Source: Geodermatophilus amargosae (lineage in GTDB: Bacteria; Actinomycetota; Actinomycetes; Mycobacteriales; Geodermatophilaceae). From it: a stretch of 64,000 nucleotides of DNA. Of this stretch, positions 34,661 to 43,295 are shown piece after piece. The position numbers were made by a program, and so were the translations under genes. The notes under the pieces were generated by a model. The model was not told the origin of the DNA, did not search any database, and was given only the letters and a program-made list of their open reading frames with translations. The stretch's first letter is position 1, and every line of letters begins with the position of its first letter. Location of the stretch: contig NZ_FPBA01000018.1 of assembly GCF_900116515.1 (NCBI RefSeq), positions 1 to 64,000 on the forward strand. Direction: 5' to 3'.

Positions 34661-36754
34661 GTGAGCCAGCCCGACGCCGTGTCCCACAGCCGGCCCGAGA
34701 CCGCTCCCGACCCCGATCCGGCGCACCCGTTCGCCCGGCTGTCGGACTTCGTCGCCGTCCCGCGGGTGAGCGGCCTGGCGCTGGCGCCCGACGGCCGGCT
34801 CGCCGTCTCGGTGCAGACCCTCGACGCCGAGCGGAAGAAGTGGGTCTCGGCCCTGTGGGACGTCGACCCCGAGGGCCGGCGCGCGCCGCGCCGGCTCACC
34901 CGCAGTGCCCCCGGGGAGTCGGCGCCGGCCTTCGCCCCGGACGGCACGCTGCTGTTCGTCTCGGCCCGCCCCGACCCGGGCGCCGGGAAGGACGGCGGTG
35001 ACCCGAAGCCGGCGCTGTGGGCGCTGCCGGCCGGCGGCGGCGAGGCCCGACCCGTGGTCTCCCCGCCCGGCGGCGTCGGCGGGTTCACCGTCGCCGCCGA
35101 CAGCGGCGACGTGGTCGTCGTGGCCTCGGCCATGCCCGGCGCCGCCGACGCGGCCGAGGACGAGCAGCGCCGCAAGGCGCGCACCGACGCCGGGGTGACG
35201 GCGGTCCTGCACGAGGCCTATCCCGTCCGCTACTGGGACGCCGACCTCGGACCCGCGGCTCCGCACCTGTTCTGGGCCGGCGCCCTGCCCGCCGAGGACC
35301 CCGCCGGGGACCGGCCCGAACCGGTGGCCCTGCGCGACCTGACGCCCGACGCCGGGCCGCCCATCGGAGCCGGCGAGTCGGTGACCCTCTCCCCCGACGG
35401 GACGCAGGCGCTGCGGCACGAGCAGGTGCCCGACGGGCCCGCCGGCCGGCGCACCCGGCTGGTGCTCCTGGAGACCGCCACCGGGGAGAGCCGGGTACTC
35501 GTCGACGACCCGTTGGCCGACGTGCACTCCGGCGCCTTCTCCCCCGACGGCGCCTCGGTCGTGTGCGTGCGCGAGACGCTGACGACCTACGCCGAGCCCC
35601 CGGACTACACGCTCCTGCTGGTCGACGTGGCCTCCGCCGAGACCCGCGACCTCACCGCGGGCTTCGACCGCTGGCCCAGCGCCCCGCAGTTCAGCGCCGA
35701 GGGCGACGCCGTGTACTTCCTCGCCGACGAGGACGGCCGGCACGCCCTGTTCCGGGTGGAGCTCTCCGGCGGCGGCCCGGTGCGGCTCACCGCCGACGGC
35801 GCCTACAGCGACCTGCGGGTGGCCCGCGACGGCAGCGCACTGTTCGCATTGCGCTCGGCCTACGACGAGCCGCCCGCGCCGGTGCGCCTGGACCCGCGCG
35901 CGACCGGCCAGCACCCGGAGCCGCTGCCGTCCCCGAGCGCCCTCGGGCCGCTGCCGGGCACCCTGCACGAGGTGCGCGCGACCGCCGCCGACGGCGCGGA
36001 GGTGCAGTCCTGGCTGGTCCTGCCGGAGGGCGCGAGCGCCGAGGACCCGGCACCACTGCTGCTGTGGATCCACGGCGGGCCGCTGATGAGCTGGAACTCC
36101 TGGTCGTGGCGCTGGTGCCCGTGGGTGATGGCGGCGCGCGGCTACGCCGTCCTGCTGCCCAACCCGGCGCTGTCGCAGGGCTTCGGGCAGGACTTCGTCC
36201 GCCGGGGCTGGGGCGAGTGGGGCGGCGCCCCCTACACCGATCTCATGACCGCCGTTGACGCGGCACTGGAGCGCCCGGACGTCGACGCGGAGCGCACCGC
36301 GGCGATGGGCGGCTCCTTCGGCGGCTACATGGCCAACTGGGTGGCCACCCAGACCGACCGCTTCAAGGCGATCGTCACCCACGCCAGCCTCTGGGACCTC
36401 GACTCCTTCGTGGGCACCACCGACGCGGCCTACTACTGGGAGAAGGAGTGGGGCGACCCGCTGGCCACCCCCAAGCGCTACGAGCAGAACTCCCCGCACC
36501 GGTTCGCCGACGCCATCCGCACGCCGATGCTGGTGATACACGGCGACAAGGACTACCGCGTGCCGATCGGCGAGGCCCTGCGGCTCTGGTACGACCTGCA
36601 GAAGCGCGCGGTCCCCTCGCGGTTCCTGTACTTCCCGGACGAGAACCACTGGGTGCTCACGCCGGGTAACGCGACGGTCTGGTACGAGACGGTGCTCGCG
36701 TTCCTCGCCGAGCACGTCCTCGGGCAGGAGTGGCAGCGGCCCGAGCTGGTCTGA
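34661..36754 (+). CDS. S9-family prolyl-oligopeptidase-like peptidase
   Basis: A probable cytosolic serine peptidase of 697 residues. An N-terminal seven-bladed beta-propeller region (about 25-420) has repeated LSPDGTQAL- and APDGTLLF-type blades. A C-terminal alpha/beta-hydrolase has LLLWIHGGPLMSWNSWSW, the nucleophile in GGSFGGYMANW, the acid in HGDKDYRVP and the His in ENHWVLTP. GTG follows GCGAGGAG at 6 nt. TACGGT at 34618-34623 could be the -10. The substrate is unknown; acylaminoacyl or dipeptidyl peptidase activity is possible. Confidence 0.92.
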   Translation: MSQPDAVSHSRPETAPDPDPAHPFARLSDFVAVPRVSGLALAPDGRLAVSVQTLDAERKKWVSALWDVDPEGRRAPRRLTRSAPGESAPAFAPDGTLLFVSARPDPGAGKDGGDPKPALWALPAGGGEARPVVSPPGGVGGFTVAADSGDVVVVASAMPGAADAAEDEQRRKARTDAGVTAVLHEAYPVRYWDADLGPAAPHLFWAGALPAEDPAGDRPEPVALRDLTPDAGPPIGAGESVTLSPDGTQALRHEQVPDGPAGRRTRLVLLETATGESRVLVDDPLADVHSGAFSPDGASVVCVRETLTTYAEPPDYTLLLVDVASAETRDLTAGFDRWPSAPQFSAEGDAVYFLADEDGRHALFRVELSGGGPVRLTADGAYSDLRVARDGSALFALRSAYDEPPAPVRLDPRATGQHPEPLPSPSALGPLPGTLHEVRATAADGAEVQSWLVLPEGASAEDPAPLLLWIHGGPLMSWNSWSWRWCPWVMAARGYAVLLPNPALSQGFGQDFVRRGWGEWGGAPYTDLMTAVDAALERPDVDAERTAAMGGSFGGYMANWVATQTDRFKAIVTHASLWDLDSFVGTTDAAYYWEKEWGDPLATPKRYEQNSPHRFADAIRTPMLVIHGDKDYRVPIGEALRLWYDLQKRAVPSRFLYFPDENHWVLTPGNATVWYETVLAFLAEHVLGQEWQRPELV

Positions 36755-36757
36755 GGC

Positions 36758-37912
36758 TCACCCGGCGGCGTCCTGCTCGAGGGTGCTGCCGATCAGCGCG
36801 CGCAGGGCGGACGGCGGCAGGCAGGCGGCCAGGCCGTCGGCCAGCAGCTGGGGCAGGGCGGCGCCGGGGTCGGCGGCCAGCGCCCGCTCCAGCGCGACGT
36901 TGGCCATGGCGCCGTCGCCGCGCAGCCAGGCGCTGACCGCGAGCAGGGTGGCCGGCGGCCCGTCCAGCAGCACGGGCGCGCGGCGGGTGCACTCGCTCCA
37001 CAGCACCTCGGCGGCCGCCGCGTCCTCGCCCAGCGCCAGGCCGAGCGCGCGGTCGCGCACCTCCGGCAGCGTCAGTCCCCACAGCACCCGGGCCACCCGT
37101 GCGTCGGCCAGCCGGGTGGCCGCCGTGTCGGGACCCGGCCGGCAGTCGGCGACGGCCGCGGTGACCGCCGCGCCCGCCTCCGCGGCGACCGCCGCCCGGC
37201 CCAGCGCCCGGAGCCGGGCGGCGTGCTCGCGCCCGGCGGACAGGCAGGCGGACGCCACCCCGGCCGCGCCCGGGTCGTCGTCGGACGGGGTGATCCGCGC
37301 GGCGAGCGCCTCCCGGCCGGCGGCCAGGACCGCGCCGCCGGCCACCGCCGCGGCAGCCAGCGGGCTCGCCCCGCCGGGCAGGGGCGTGCCCGCGCCGGGC
37401 TCGCAGCACGGGTACGGGCAGTCGTAGTCCCACCAGTGGCCCGACCGCACGAGCAGCGCTTCCCGGACCGGCACGTCCCGGGCGTCGAGCGCGAGCACCA
37501 TCTCGTGCACGAGGTCGCGGTGCGGCAGTTCGGGCGCCGGCGGCAGGAACCCGGCACCGGGCAGCACGGGGACGGCCGCGGCGTCGGGCGTCACGACATC
37601 TGGTGCACCGGAGACGACGGCCAGCAGCACGGCCTGCGGCTCGTCGGTGGCGACCTTGCCGGCGAGCGTGTGCGCCAGCGACCGTGCCGCGGCGGGCGGG
37701 GGCAGGTCGGCGCGCACGGTCAGGCCGACGCGGCTGCCGCCGGTGCCGCGGAGGCTGACCAGCACGACGGACTCGGCCGGGTGGAAGCCGAGCAGGTGCG
37801 GCAGGGCGGCGGCGACCTCGCCGGTGTCGCCGAGCCGGATGACGGGGATCGGGGGTTCGTCCACCCAGCCGACCCTGGGCGCCTCGAGGCCCTCCCGGAC
37901 CGGACCGGCCAC
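36758..37912 (-). CDS. DUF4192 protein
   Basis: An actinobacterial protein of 384 residues. The N-terminal conserved part reads VIRLGDTGEVAAALPHLLGF, then HPAESVVLVSLRG, the DUF4192 hallmark. A middle Cys-rich signature WDYDCPYPCCEPGAGTPLP is typical of the family, and the C-terminal half is Ala-rich helical, ending in a TPR-like ALERALAADPGAALPQLLAD. The role is unknown. GTG 37912 is the open start. Its stop lies 3 bases from the S9 peptidase stop, and the two genes converge. Confidence 0.85.
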   Translation of the reverse strand: MAGPVREGLEAPRVGWVDEPPIPVIRLGDTGEVAAALPHLLGFHPAESVVLVSLRGTGGSRVGLTVRADLPPPAAARSLAHTLAGKVATDEPQAVLLAVVSGAPDVVTPDAAAVPVLPGAGFLPPAPELPHRDLVHEMVLALDARDVPVREALLVRSGHWWDYDCPYPCCEPGAGTPLPGGASPLAAAAVAGGAVLAAGREALAARITPSDDDPGAAGVASACLSAGREHAARLRALGRAAVAAEAGAAVTAAVADCRPGPDTAATRLADARVARVLWGLTLPEVRDRALGLALGEDAAAAEVLWSECTRRAPVLLDGPPATLLAVSAWLRGDGAMANVALERALAADPGAALPQLLADGLAACLPPSALRALIGSTLEQDAAG

Positions 37913-37972
37913 GCCTGTGGAGCGATCGGCCCCTGTGGACGGCGGGTGCCGGGACCGTCGGTGGGTCCTGCC

Positions 37973-38266
37973 TCAGACCTCGTACTGGACGGCGCTGCGG
38001 GCGGCCAGGAAGGGGCGGACGTGCTCGGCGATGACCTCGAGGTGCACGGGGTCGGTGGCGTAGCGGCGGAAGGTCTCCACGTCGGGGAAGTCGGCGACCA
38101 GGACGGTGTGCGCGTTGCCCTCCACCAGGCCCGCGTCGGGCGCGACGGTGAACGCCAGCGAGCCGGGCACCTGCTCGGGCAGCCGGCGCAGCGCGGCCAC
38201 GGTCTGCGCCCGCCGGGCGGCGTCGGCGGCGTCGGACCAGGTGAAGTGCACGACGTGTCGGATCAC
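37973..38266 (-). CDS. Dabb (stress-responsive A/B-barrel) family protein
   Basis: A small dimeric ferredoxin-like barrel protein of 97 residues. It has the family start VIRHVVHFTW, the helix AQTVAALRRLPEQVPG, the strand GNAHTVLVADFPDVETFRRYA and the end HLEVIAEHVRPFLAARSAVQYEV. Members act in aromatic-compound or polyketide metabolism or stress, with substrate unknown here. GTG 38266 is preferred; GTG 38275 is in frame. It diverges from the glycosyltransferase operon. Confidence 0.83.
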   Translation of the reverse strand: MIRHVVHFTWSDAADAARRAQTVAALRRLPEQVPGSLAFTVAPDAGLVEGNAHTVLVADFPDVETFRRYATDPVHLEVIAEHVRPFLAARSAVQYEV

Positions 38267-38306
38267 GCCCCTCACCCTGTCAGGCGGGCGGACCGGGCAG
38301 GGTCGG

Positions 38307-38320
38307 TAGGGTCCGGCGCA
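38307..38320 (+). promoter_or_regulatory. -10 element of the leaderless glycosyltransferase operon promoter
   Basis: TAGGGT at 38307-38312 lies 7 nt before ATG 38320 and no ribosome site is present, so the five-gene operon probably starts as a leaderless mRNA. Confidence 0.6.
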
Positions 38321-39573
38321 TGGGACGACGGCTGCGGATCGCACTGCTGTCGTACCGGAGCAAGCCGCACGGCGGCGGGCAGGGCGTCTACGTCCGGGCG
38401 CTCTCGCGCGAGCTGACCGACCTCGGCCACTCCGTCGAGGTGTTCAGCGGCCAGCCCTATCCCGAGCTCGACGACGGCGTCCCGCTCACCCGGGTGCCCA
38501 GCCTCGACCTCTACCGCGAGCCCGACCCCTTCCGGACGCCGCGCCCCTCGGAGTTCCGCGACTGGATCGATGTCGCCGAGTGGGCCGCGATGTGCACCGC
38601 CGGCTTCCCCGAGCCGCTGACCTTCACGCTGCGCGCCGCCCGGCTGCTGCTCCCCCGCGCGCACGAGTTCGACGTCGTCCACGACAACCAGTCCCTCGGC
38701 TACGGGCTGCTGCGGCTGCTCCGTGCGGGCGTCCCGACCGTGGCCACCGTGCACCACCCGGTCGCCATCGACCGGCGGCTCGAGATCGCCGCGGCGCCCA
38801 CGCTGCGCCGGCGGCTGACCCTGCACCGCTGGTACGGCTTCACCGCCATGCAGGCCCGGGTCGCCCCCCGCCTGGACGCCGTCACCACCGTCTCGGAGAA
38901 CTCGCGGCGCGACATCGGGACCCACCTGCGGGTCCCCGCCTCCGGCGTCGAGGTCATCCCGGTCGGCATCGACCCCGCCGTTTTCACCCCGCCGCCGGCC
39001 GGCCGGGCCCGCGAGACCGACTCGATCGTGGTCACCACCAGCGCCGACGTCCCGCTCAAGGGCCTGGTGCACCTGCTCGAGGCGGTGGCCAAGCTGCGCA
39101 CCGAGCGGCCGGTGCGGCTGACCGTCGTCGGCACCGCCCGGCCCGGCGGGCCGGCGGAGTCCGCGCTGGACCGGCTCGGCCTGCGCGACGCCGTCCGCTT
39201 CACCGGCCCGCTGCCCGAGGCCGACCTGGTGCGGCTGCTGCAGACGGCGACCGTGGCGGCCATCCCCTCGCTGTACGAGGGCTTCTCGCTGCCCGCGGTC
39301 GAGGCCATGGCGTGCGGGACGCCGCTGGTGACCACCGACGCCGGTGCGCTGCCGGAGGTCGTCGGCACCCAGGCCGGCCTGCGTGTGCGCGCCGGTGACG
39401 TCGACGAGCTGACCGCGGCGCTGCGGCTGGTGCTCGAGAAGCCCTCGCTGCAGGAGCAGCTGGGCCGGGCCGGGCGCCGCCGGGTGCTGGCCTCCTACAC
39501 GTGGCGCTCGACCGCCGAGCGCACGGCCGCCTGGTACGCCGAGGTGCTGCAACGGAAGGGCGCTCTTTGCTGA
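38320..39573 (+). CDS. family 4 glycosyltransferase
   Basis: A GT-B retaining glycosyltransferase of 417 residues. The N-terminal domain carries SKPHGGGQGVYVRALSREL (sugar-acceptor glycine loop) and VVHDNQSLGYGLL. The C-terminal nucleotide-sugar domain has GVEVIPVGIDPAVF, TSADVPLKGLVHLLEAVA and the EX7E motif in PSLYEGFSLPAVEAMACGTP. It has no TM segment. It is the first gene of an operon with a methyltransferase, an alpha/alpha-barrel protein and two GT2s. The donor and acceptor are unknown; a cell-surface glycan or glycolipid is inferred. Confidence 0.92.
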   Translation: MGRRLRIALLSYRSKPHGGGQGVYVRALSRELTDLGHSVEVFSGQPYPELDDGVPLTRVPSLDLYREPDPFRTPRPSEFRDWIDVAEWAAMCTAGFPEPLTFTLRAARLLLPRAHEFDVVHDNQSLGYGLLRLLRAGVPTVATVHHPVAIDRRLEIAAAPTLRRRLTLHRWYGFTAMQARVAPRLDAVTTVSENSRRDIGTHLRVPASGVEVIPVGIDPAVFTPPPAGRARETDSIVVTTSADVPLKGLVHLLEAVAKLRTERPVRLTVVGTARPGGPAESALDRLGLRDAVRFTGPLPEADLVRLLQTATVAAIPSLYEGFSLPAVEAMACGTPLVTTDAGALPEVVGTQAGLRVRAGDVDELTAALRLVLEKPSLQEQLGRAGRRRVLASYTWRSTAERTAAWYAEVLQRKGALC

Positions 39574-40328
39574 CCGTCGACTACGACCTGCTCGACCTGC
39601 GCCCCGGCACGACCGTGCTGGACCTCGGCTGCGGTGAGGGCCGGCACGCCTTCGAGGCCTACCGCCGGGGCGCGCACGTCGTCGCCGTCGACTGGGGCGT
39701 GTCGGAGGTGGAGACGACGAAGCAGTGGCTGGGCGCGATCGCCGAGGCCGGGGAGGCACCGGAGGGCGCCCGGTACGAGGTGGTGCGCGGCGACCTGCGG
39801 CACCTGCCGTTCCCCGACGCCAGCGTCGACCGGGTCATGGCCTCCGAGGTGCTCGAGCACATCCCCGACGACGTCGCCGCGATGACCGAGATCGCACGGG
39901 TGCTCAAGCCGGGCGGGCGGGTCGCGGTCACCGTGCCCCGCTACGGCCCCGAGCGGATCTGCTGGGCGCTGTCGGACGCCTACCACGCCAACGAGGGCGG
40001 CCACGTCCGCATCTACCGCGGGGACGTCCTGCGCGCCCGGCTGTCGGTGGCCGGCCTCGTGCCGGGGCGGCAGCACCACGCGCACGCGCTGCACGCACCG
40101 TTCTGGTGGCTCAAGTGCGCCGTCGGCGTGGACCGCGACGCCGCCGCCGTGCGTGCCTACCACCGGCTGCTGGTCTGGGACCTCGTGGAGCGGCCGCTGG
40201 TCACGCGGGCGGCCGAGAGGGTGCTCGACCCGCTGTTCGGCAAGAGCCTGGTCGTCTACGCGGACAAGCCCGCCGTCGCGCAGGTGGCGGCCGCCCCGGA
40301 GCGGGAGAAGACCGCTGCCGCGCGCTGA
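39567..40328 (+). CDS. class I SAM-dependent methyltransferase
   Basis: A 253-residue methyltransferase with motif I VLDLGCGEGRHAFEAYRRG near residue 15-33, motif II VVAVDWGVSEV, motif post-II MASEVLEHIPDD and LKPGGRVAVTVPRYGPE. The C-terminal ~90 residues contain HAPFWWLKCAVGVD, probably acceptor recognition. TTG 39567 follows GGAAGGG at 7 nt and overlaps the GT4 stop by 7 bases. It probably methylates the glycan or lipid product of the operon (inference). Confidence 0.88.
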   Translation: MLTVDYDLLDLRPGTTVLDLGCGEGRHAFEAYRRGAHVVAVDWGVSEVETTKQWLGAIAEAGEAPEGARYEVVRGDLRHLPFPDASVDRVMASEVLEHIPDDVAAMTEIARVLKPGGRVAVTVPRYGPERICWALSDAYHANEGGHVRIYRGDVLRARLSVAGLVPGRQHHAHALHAPFWWLKCAVGVDRDAAAVRAYHRLLVWDLVERPLVTRAAERVLDPLFGKSLVVYADKPAVAQVAAAPEREKTAAAR

Positions 40329-41400
40329 GCTGCCCGAGCTGCCCGGCGTCCTCGACGGGGTGGCCGTGCGGCGGACGGTGGCCGCGATCGCCGCCGAGCA
40401 GGGCCGCGACGGGTCGCTGCCGTGGTTCCGCGGCGGGCAGCTGGACCCGTGGGACTCGATCGAGGCGGCCATGGCCCTCGACGTCGGCGGCGAGCACGCG
40501 CGGGCGGCGGCGGCCTACCGCTGGCTGGCCGCCCGGCAGCGCGCCGACGGCTCCTGGGCCGCCGAGTACCGCGACGGGGCCGAGACGCAGCCCGCCGTCG
40601 AGAGCAACCACGCCGGCTACCTCGCCGTCGGCGCCTGGCACACCTGGCTCGCCAGCGGCGACGAGCGGCTGGTGACCGAGCTGTGGCCGGCCGTGCGCCG
40701 CGGCCTGGACCTCGTCGTGGGCATGCAGCTGGCCTCCGGCGCGGTCAGCTGGGCGCTGCGGCCCGACGGCACGCCCGACGGCACCGCGCTGCTCACCGGC
40801 AACGCCAGCCTGTTCCAGGCGCTGCGCTGCGGCATCGGGCTGGCCGGGCTGGCCGGGGAGGCGCAGCCGGACTGGGAGCTGGCCGTCACCGGCCTCGGGA
40901 CGGCGCTGCGCAGCGACCCCGGCGCCTTCGCCGACCGCTCCCGCTACTCGATGGACTGGTACTACCCCGTGCTGGCCGGCGCGGTGACCGGCGAGCCGGC
41001 GCGGATCCGGCTGGCCGCGGACCGGGACCGCTTCGTCGTCCCCGGGCTCGGCGCGCGGTGCGTGGCCGACCACCCGTGGGTGACCGGCGCGGAGACCTGC
41101 GAACTGGCGCTGGCACTCGTCGTCGCCGGGGAGCCCGACGCCGCGCTGGAGCAGGTGGCGGCCATGCAGCACCTGCGCCACGACGACGGCTCGTACTGGA
41201 CCGGGTTCGTCTACCCCGACGACGCCCACTGGCCGGTCGAGCGGACCACGTGGACGGCGGCCGCGGTGGTGCTCGCCGCCGACGCCCTCTCCGGCGCGAC
41301 GCCGGCCTCCGGGCTGTTCGCCGACCCCGCGGCGCTGCCCGCCCCCGGGACCGCCGACACCGGTTCGCTGCCGCCGATCACGGGCAGGGTGCAGCGGTGA
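40315..41400 (+). CDS. alpha/alpha-barrel 'prenyltransferase-like' protein, CTG start
   Basis: 361 residues resembling actinobacterial proteins annotated prenyltransferase because of squalene-cyclase/(alpha/alpha)6-toroid similarity. Trp/Asp-rich repeats are visible: DGSLPWFRGGQLDPWDSIEA, RADGSWAAEYRDG, VESNHAGYLAVGAWHTW, SMDWYYPVLAG and DDGSYWTGFVYPDDAHW. These look more like a glycosidase-type toroid than an isoprenoid enzyme, and no DDxxD motif is seen. Conserved residues begin before the first GTG (40360), so CTG 40315, with GGGAGAAG upstream and overlapping the methyltransferase, is the likely start. Confidence 0.78.
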   Translation: MPRAELPELPGVLDGVAVRRTVAAIAAEQGRDGSLPWFRGGQLDPWDSIEAAMALDVGGEHARAAAAYRWLAARQRADGSWAAEYRDGAETQPAVESNHAGYLAVGAWHTWLASGDERLVTELWPAVRRGLDLVVGMQLASGAVSWALRPDGTPDGTALLTGNASLFQALRCGIGLAGLAGEAQPDWELAVTGLGTALRSDPGAFADRSRYSMDWYYPVLAGAVTGEPARIRLAADRDRFVVPGLGARCVADHPWVTGAETCELALALVVAGEPDAALEQVAAMQHLRHDDGSYWTGFVYPDDAHWPVERTTWTAAAVVLAADALSGATPASGLFADPAALPAPGTADTGSLPPITGRVQR

Positions 41401-42284
41401 CCAGCACCTCCCCCGCGACCGGCACCGCCCGGCGATCCGCTGTCGGCGGCGTCACCGTCGTGGTGATGAGCCGCGACCGGCGCGAGGACCTGCTGGCCAC
41501 GCTGCCCCGCCACGAGGCGCCGGTGGTGCTGGTGGACAACGGCTCCACCGACGGCACCGTCGAGGCCGTCCGGGCCGCGCTGCCGGACGTGACGGTGCTG
41601 CCGCTCGCCGAGAACGTCGGCGCGCGGGCCCGCACCATCGGCGCCGGGCACGCCGGCACCGAGTTCGTGGCCTTCGCCGACGACGACTCGTGGTGGGCGC
41701 CCGGCGACCTCGCCCGCGCGGTCTCGATCATGCGTGCCCACCCCCGGCTGGCCGTGCTCAACGCCCGCGTCCTCGTCGGTCCCGAGGAGCGGCTCGACCC
41801 GCTGTGCCCCCAGCTGGCGGCCAGCCCGCTGGGCACCCCGCCACACCTGCCCGGCCCGCGGCTGCTCGGCTTCATCGGGTGCGCGGCGATGGTGCGCACC
41901 GGGGCGTTCCTCGCCGTCGGCGGGTTCGACCCGGTGGTGCGGTTCCCCGGCGAGGAGGAGCGGCTGTCCCTCGACCTCGCCGCCGCGAGCTGGGACATCG
42001 CCTACGTCGACTCGGTGACCGTGCACCACCACCCCTCGACCCGCCGGCACGACGCCGCTGCCCGGCGCGCGGCGATCGGGCGGTCGAGGGTGCTGACCGC
42101 GGTGATGCGGCTGCCGGTGCGCGACGTCGTCCGCACGGTGCTCGCTGCGCTGCGGGCCGGCGCGCCGGCCCGCCGCGGGCTGGGCCGGTCGCTGCCGGAC
42201 CTGCCCGCCGCGCTGCGCCGCCGGCGCCGGCTGCCCGCGCACGTGCTGGCCGACCTGCGGCTGCTCGCCGGGGACGCCGGGTGA
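41397..42284 (+). CDS. family 2 glycosyltransferase (first of tandem pair)
   Basis: A GT-A glycosyltransferase of 295 residues with VTVVVMSRDRREDLLATL, VVLVDNGSTDGTVEAV, the metal-binding FADDDSWWAPGDLA (DxD-like) and GGFDPVVRFPGEEERLSLDL (catalytic ED-type motif). A basic C-terminal extension follows [20 protein letters not shown] 41397 overlaps the toroid gene by 4 nt. It is about as similar to the next gene as recent tandem duplicates would be, judged by shared motif order. Confidence 0.9.
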   Translation: MTSTSPATGTARRSAVGGVTVVVMSRDRREDLLATLPRHEAPVVLVDNGSTDGTVEAVRAALPDVTVLPLAENVGARARTIGAGHAGTEFVAFADDDSWWAPGDLARAVSIMRAHPRLAVLNARVLVGPEERLDPLCPQLAASPLGTPPHLPGPRLLGFIGCAAMVRTGAFLAVGGFDPVVRFPGEEERLSLDLAAASWDIAYVDSVTVHHHPSTRRHDAAARRAAIGRSRVLTAVMRLPVRDVVRTVLAALRAGAPARRGLGRSLPDLPAALRRRRRLPAHVLADLRLLAGDAG

Positions 42285-43216
42285 CGGCCACCGAGGCGGA
42301 CCCGCAGGCGGCCGGCACCGGCGCCGAGGCGCGGGTCGCCGTCGTCGTCATCACCCACCAGCGCCGCGACGAGGTGCTGGTGGCGCTGTCCCGGCTGCTG
42401 GAGCTGCCCGAGCAGCCGCACGTGGTGCTGGTCGACAACGGCTCCACCGACGGCACCGCCGACGCGGTCCGCGAGCGCTTTCCCGCCGTGGAGCTCATCG
42501 CGAGCCCGGAGAACCTGGGGGCGATCGGCCGCAACGTCGGCATCGACCGGCTCGCGACGCCGTACGTGGCCTTCTGCGACGACGACACGTGGTGGGAGCC
42601 GGGGTCGCTGCGCACCGCGGCCGACGTCATGGACGCGCACCCGCTGCTGGCCGTGGTGACCGCGCGGATCCTCGTCGAGCCCGGCGCCCGCGAGGACCCG
42701 ATCGTGCCGGAGCTGCGCGACTCCCCCGTCCCCGGCGCCGACTGGCTGCCCGGCCCGGCGCTGGGCTCGTTCCTCGCCGGCGCCAGCGTGGTCCGGCGGG
42801 AGGCGTTCCTGGAGGTCGGCGGGTTCAGCGAGCGGCTGTGGCTGGGCGGCGAGGAGGAGCTCATGGCCGGCGACCTCGCCGCGGCCGGCTGGGAGCTCTG
42901 CTACCTGCCGTCGCTGACCGTGCACCACCAGGCGTCCCGGGCCCGCGATTCGCACCGCCGCCGGCGCGACGGCATCCGCAACACCCTCTGGACGACGTGG
43001 CTGCGGCGGCCGCTCCGTCCCGCGCTGCGCCGGACGCTGCACCTGCTGGCCACGCTGCCGCGGGACCGGGTCACCGCGCAGGGGCTCCTGGCCGCGGTCC
43101 GCGGGGTCCCGTGGGTGGTGCGCGAGCGGCGGGTGCTGCCCCCGCACGCCGAGGCCCGGTTCGCCGCGCTCGACGCCGTCCAGCGCCGCTCCACCGCCCG
43201 CCGCTACGTCAGCTGA
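42281..43216 (+). CDS. family 2 glycosyltransferase (second of tandem pair)
   Basis: 311 residues, paralogous to the upstream GT2: VAVVVITHQRRDEVLVAL, VVLVDNGSTDGTADAV, FCDDDTWWEPGSL and GGFSERLWLGGEEELMAGDL, and the tail VHHQASRARDSHRRRRDGIR. The shared D-D-D-x-W-W core and C-terminal histidines and arginines suggest the same reaction class with a different acceptor or donor. GTG 42281 overlaps by 4 nt. It is the last gene of the five-gene operon, which ends at a long hairpin. Confidence 0.9.
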   Translation: MTATEADPQAAGTGAEARVAVVVITHQRRDEVLVALSRLLELPEQPHVVLVDNGSTDGTADAVRERFPAVELIASPENLGAIGRNVGIDRLATPYVAFCDDDTWWEPGSLRTAADVMDAHPLLAVVTARILVEPGAREDPIVPELRDSPVPGADWLPGPALGSFLAGASVVRREAFLEVGGFSERLWLGGEEELMAGDLAAAGWELCYLPSLTVHHQASRARDSHRRRRDGIRNTLWTTWLRRPLRPALRRTLHLLATLPRDRVTAQGLLAAVRGVPWVVRERRVLPPHAEARFAALDAVQRRSTARRYVS

Positions 43217-43221
43217 GCTGA

Positions 43222-43286
43222 CGAGGCATAGGAAGCTCTACGCACGTCTGCGACTCCGATACGTGCGTATTGCTTCCTTTGCCTCG
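43222..43286. terminator. long imperfect inverted repeat, probable bidirectional terminator
   Basis: 26-nt arms at 43222-43247 and 43261-43286 match at 23 of 26 positions around a 13-nt loop. The segment is clearly less GC-rich than its surroundings and lies between convergent genes (GT2 and DksA-like). It may serve as a terminator in both directions; a mobile-element or small-RNA origin is also possible. Confidence 0.7.
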
Positions 43287-43295
43287 CCGCAGCGC

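Noticed and set aside
33671-36715. A 1014-codon open frame on the minus strand opposite ideR and the S9 peptidase
   Set aside because: Antisense shadow of GC-rich codons. It has no family motifs, and the plus-strand genes have complete catalytic motifs.
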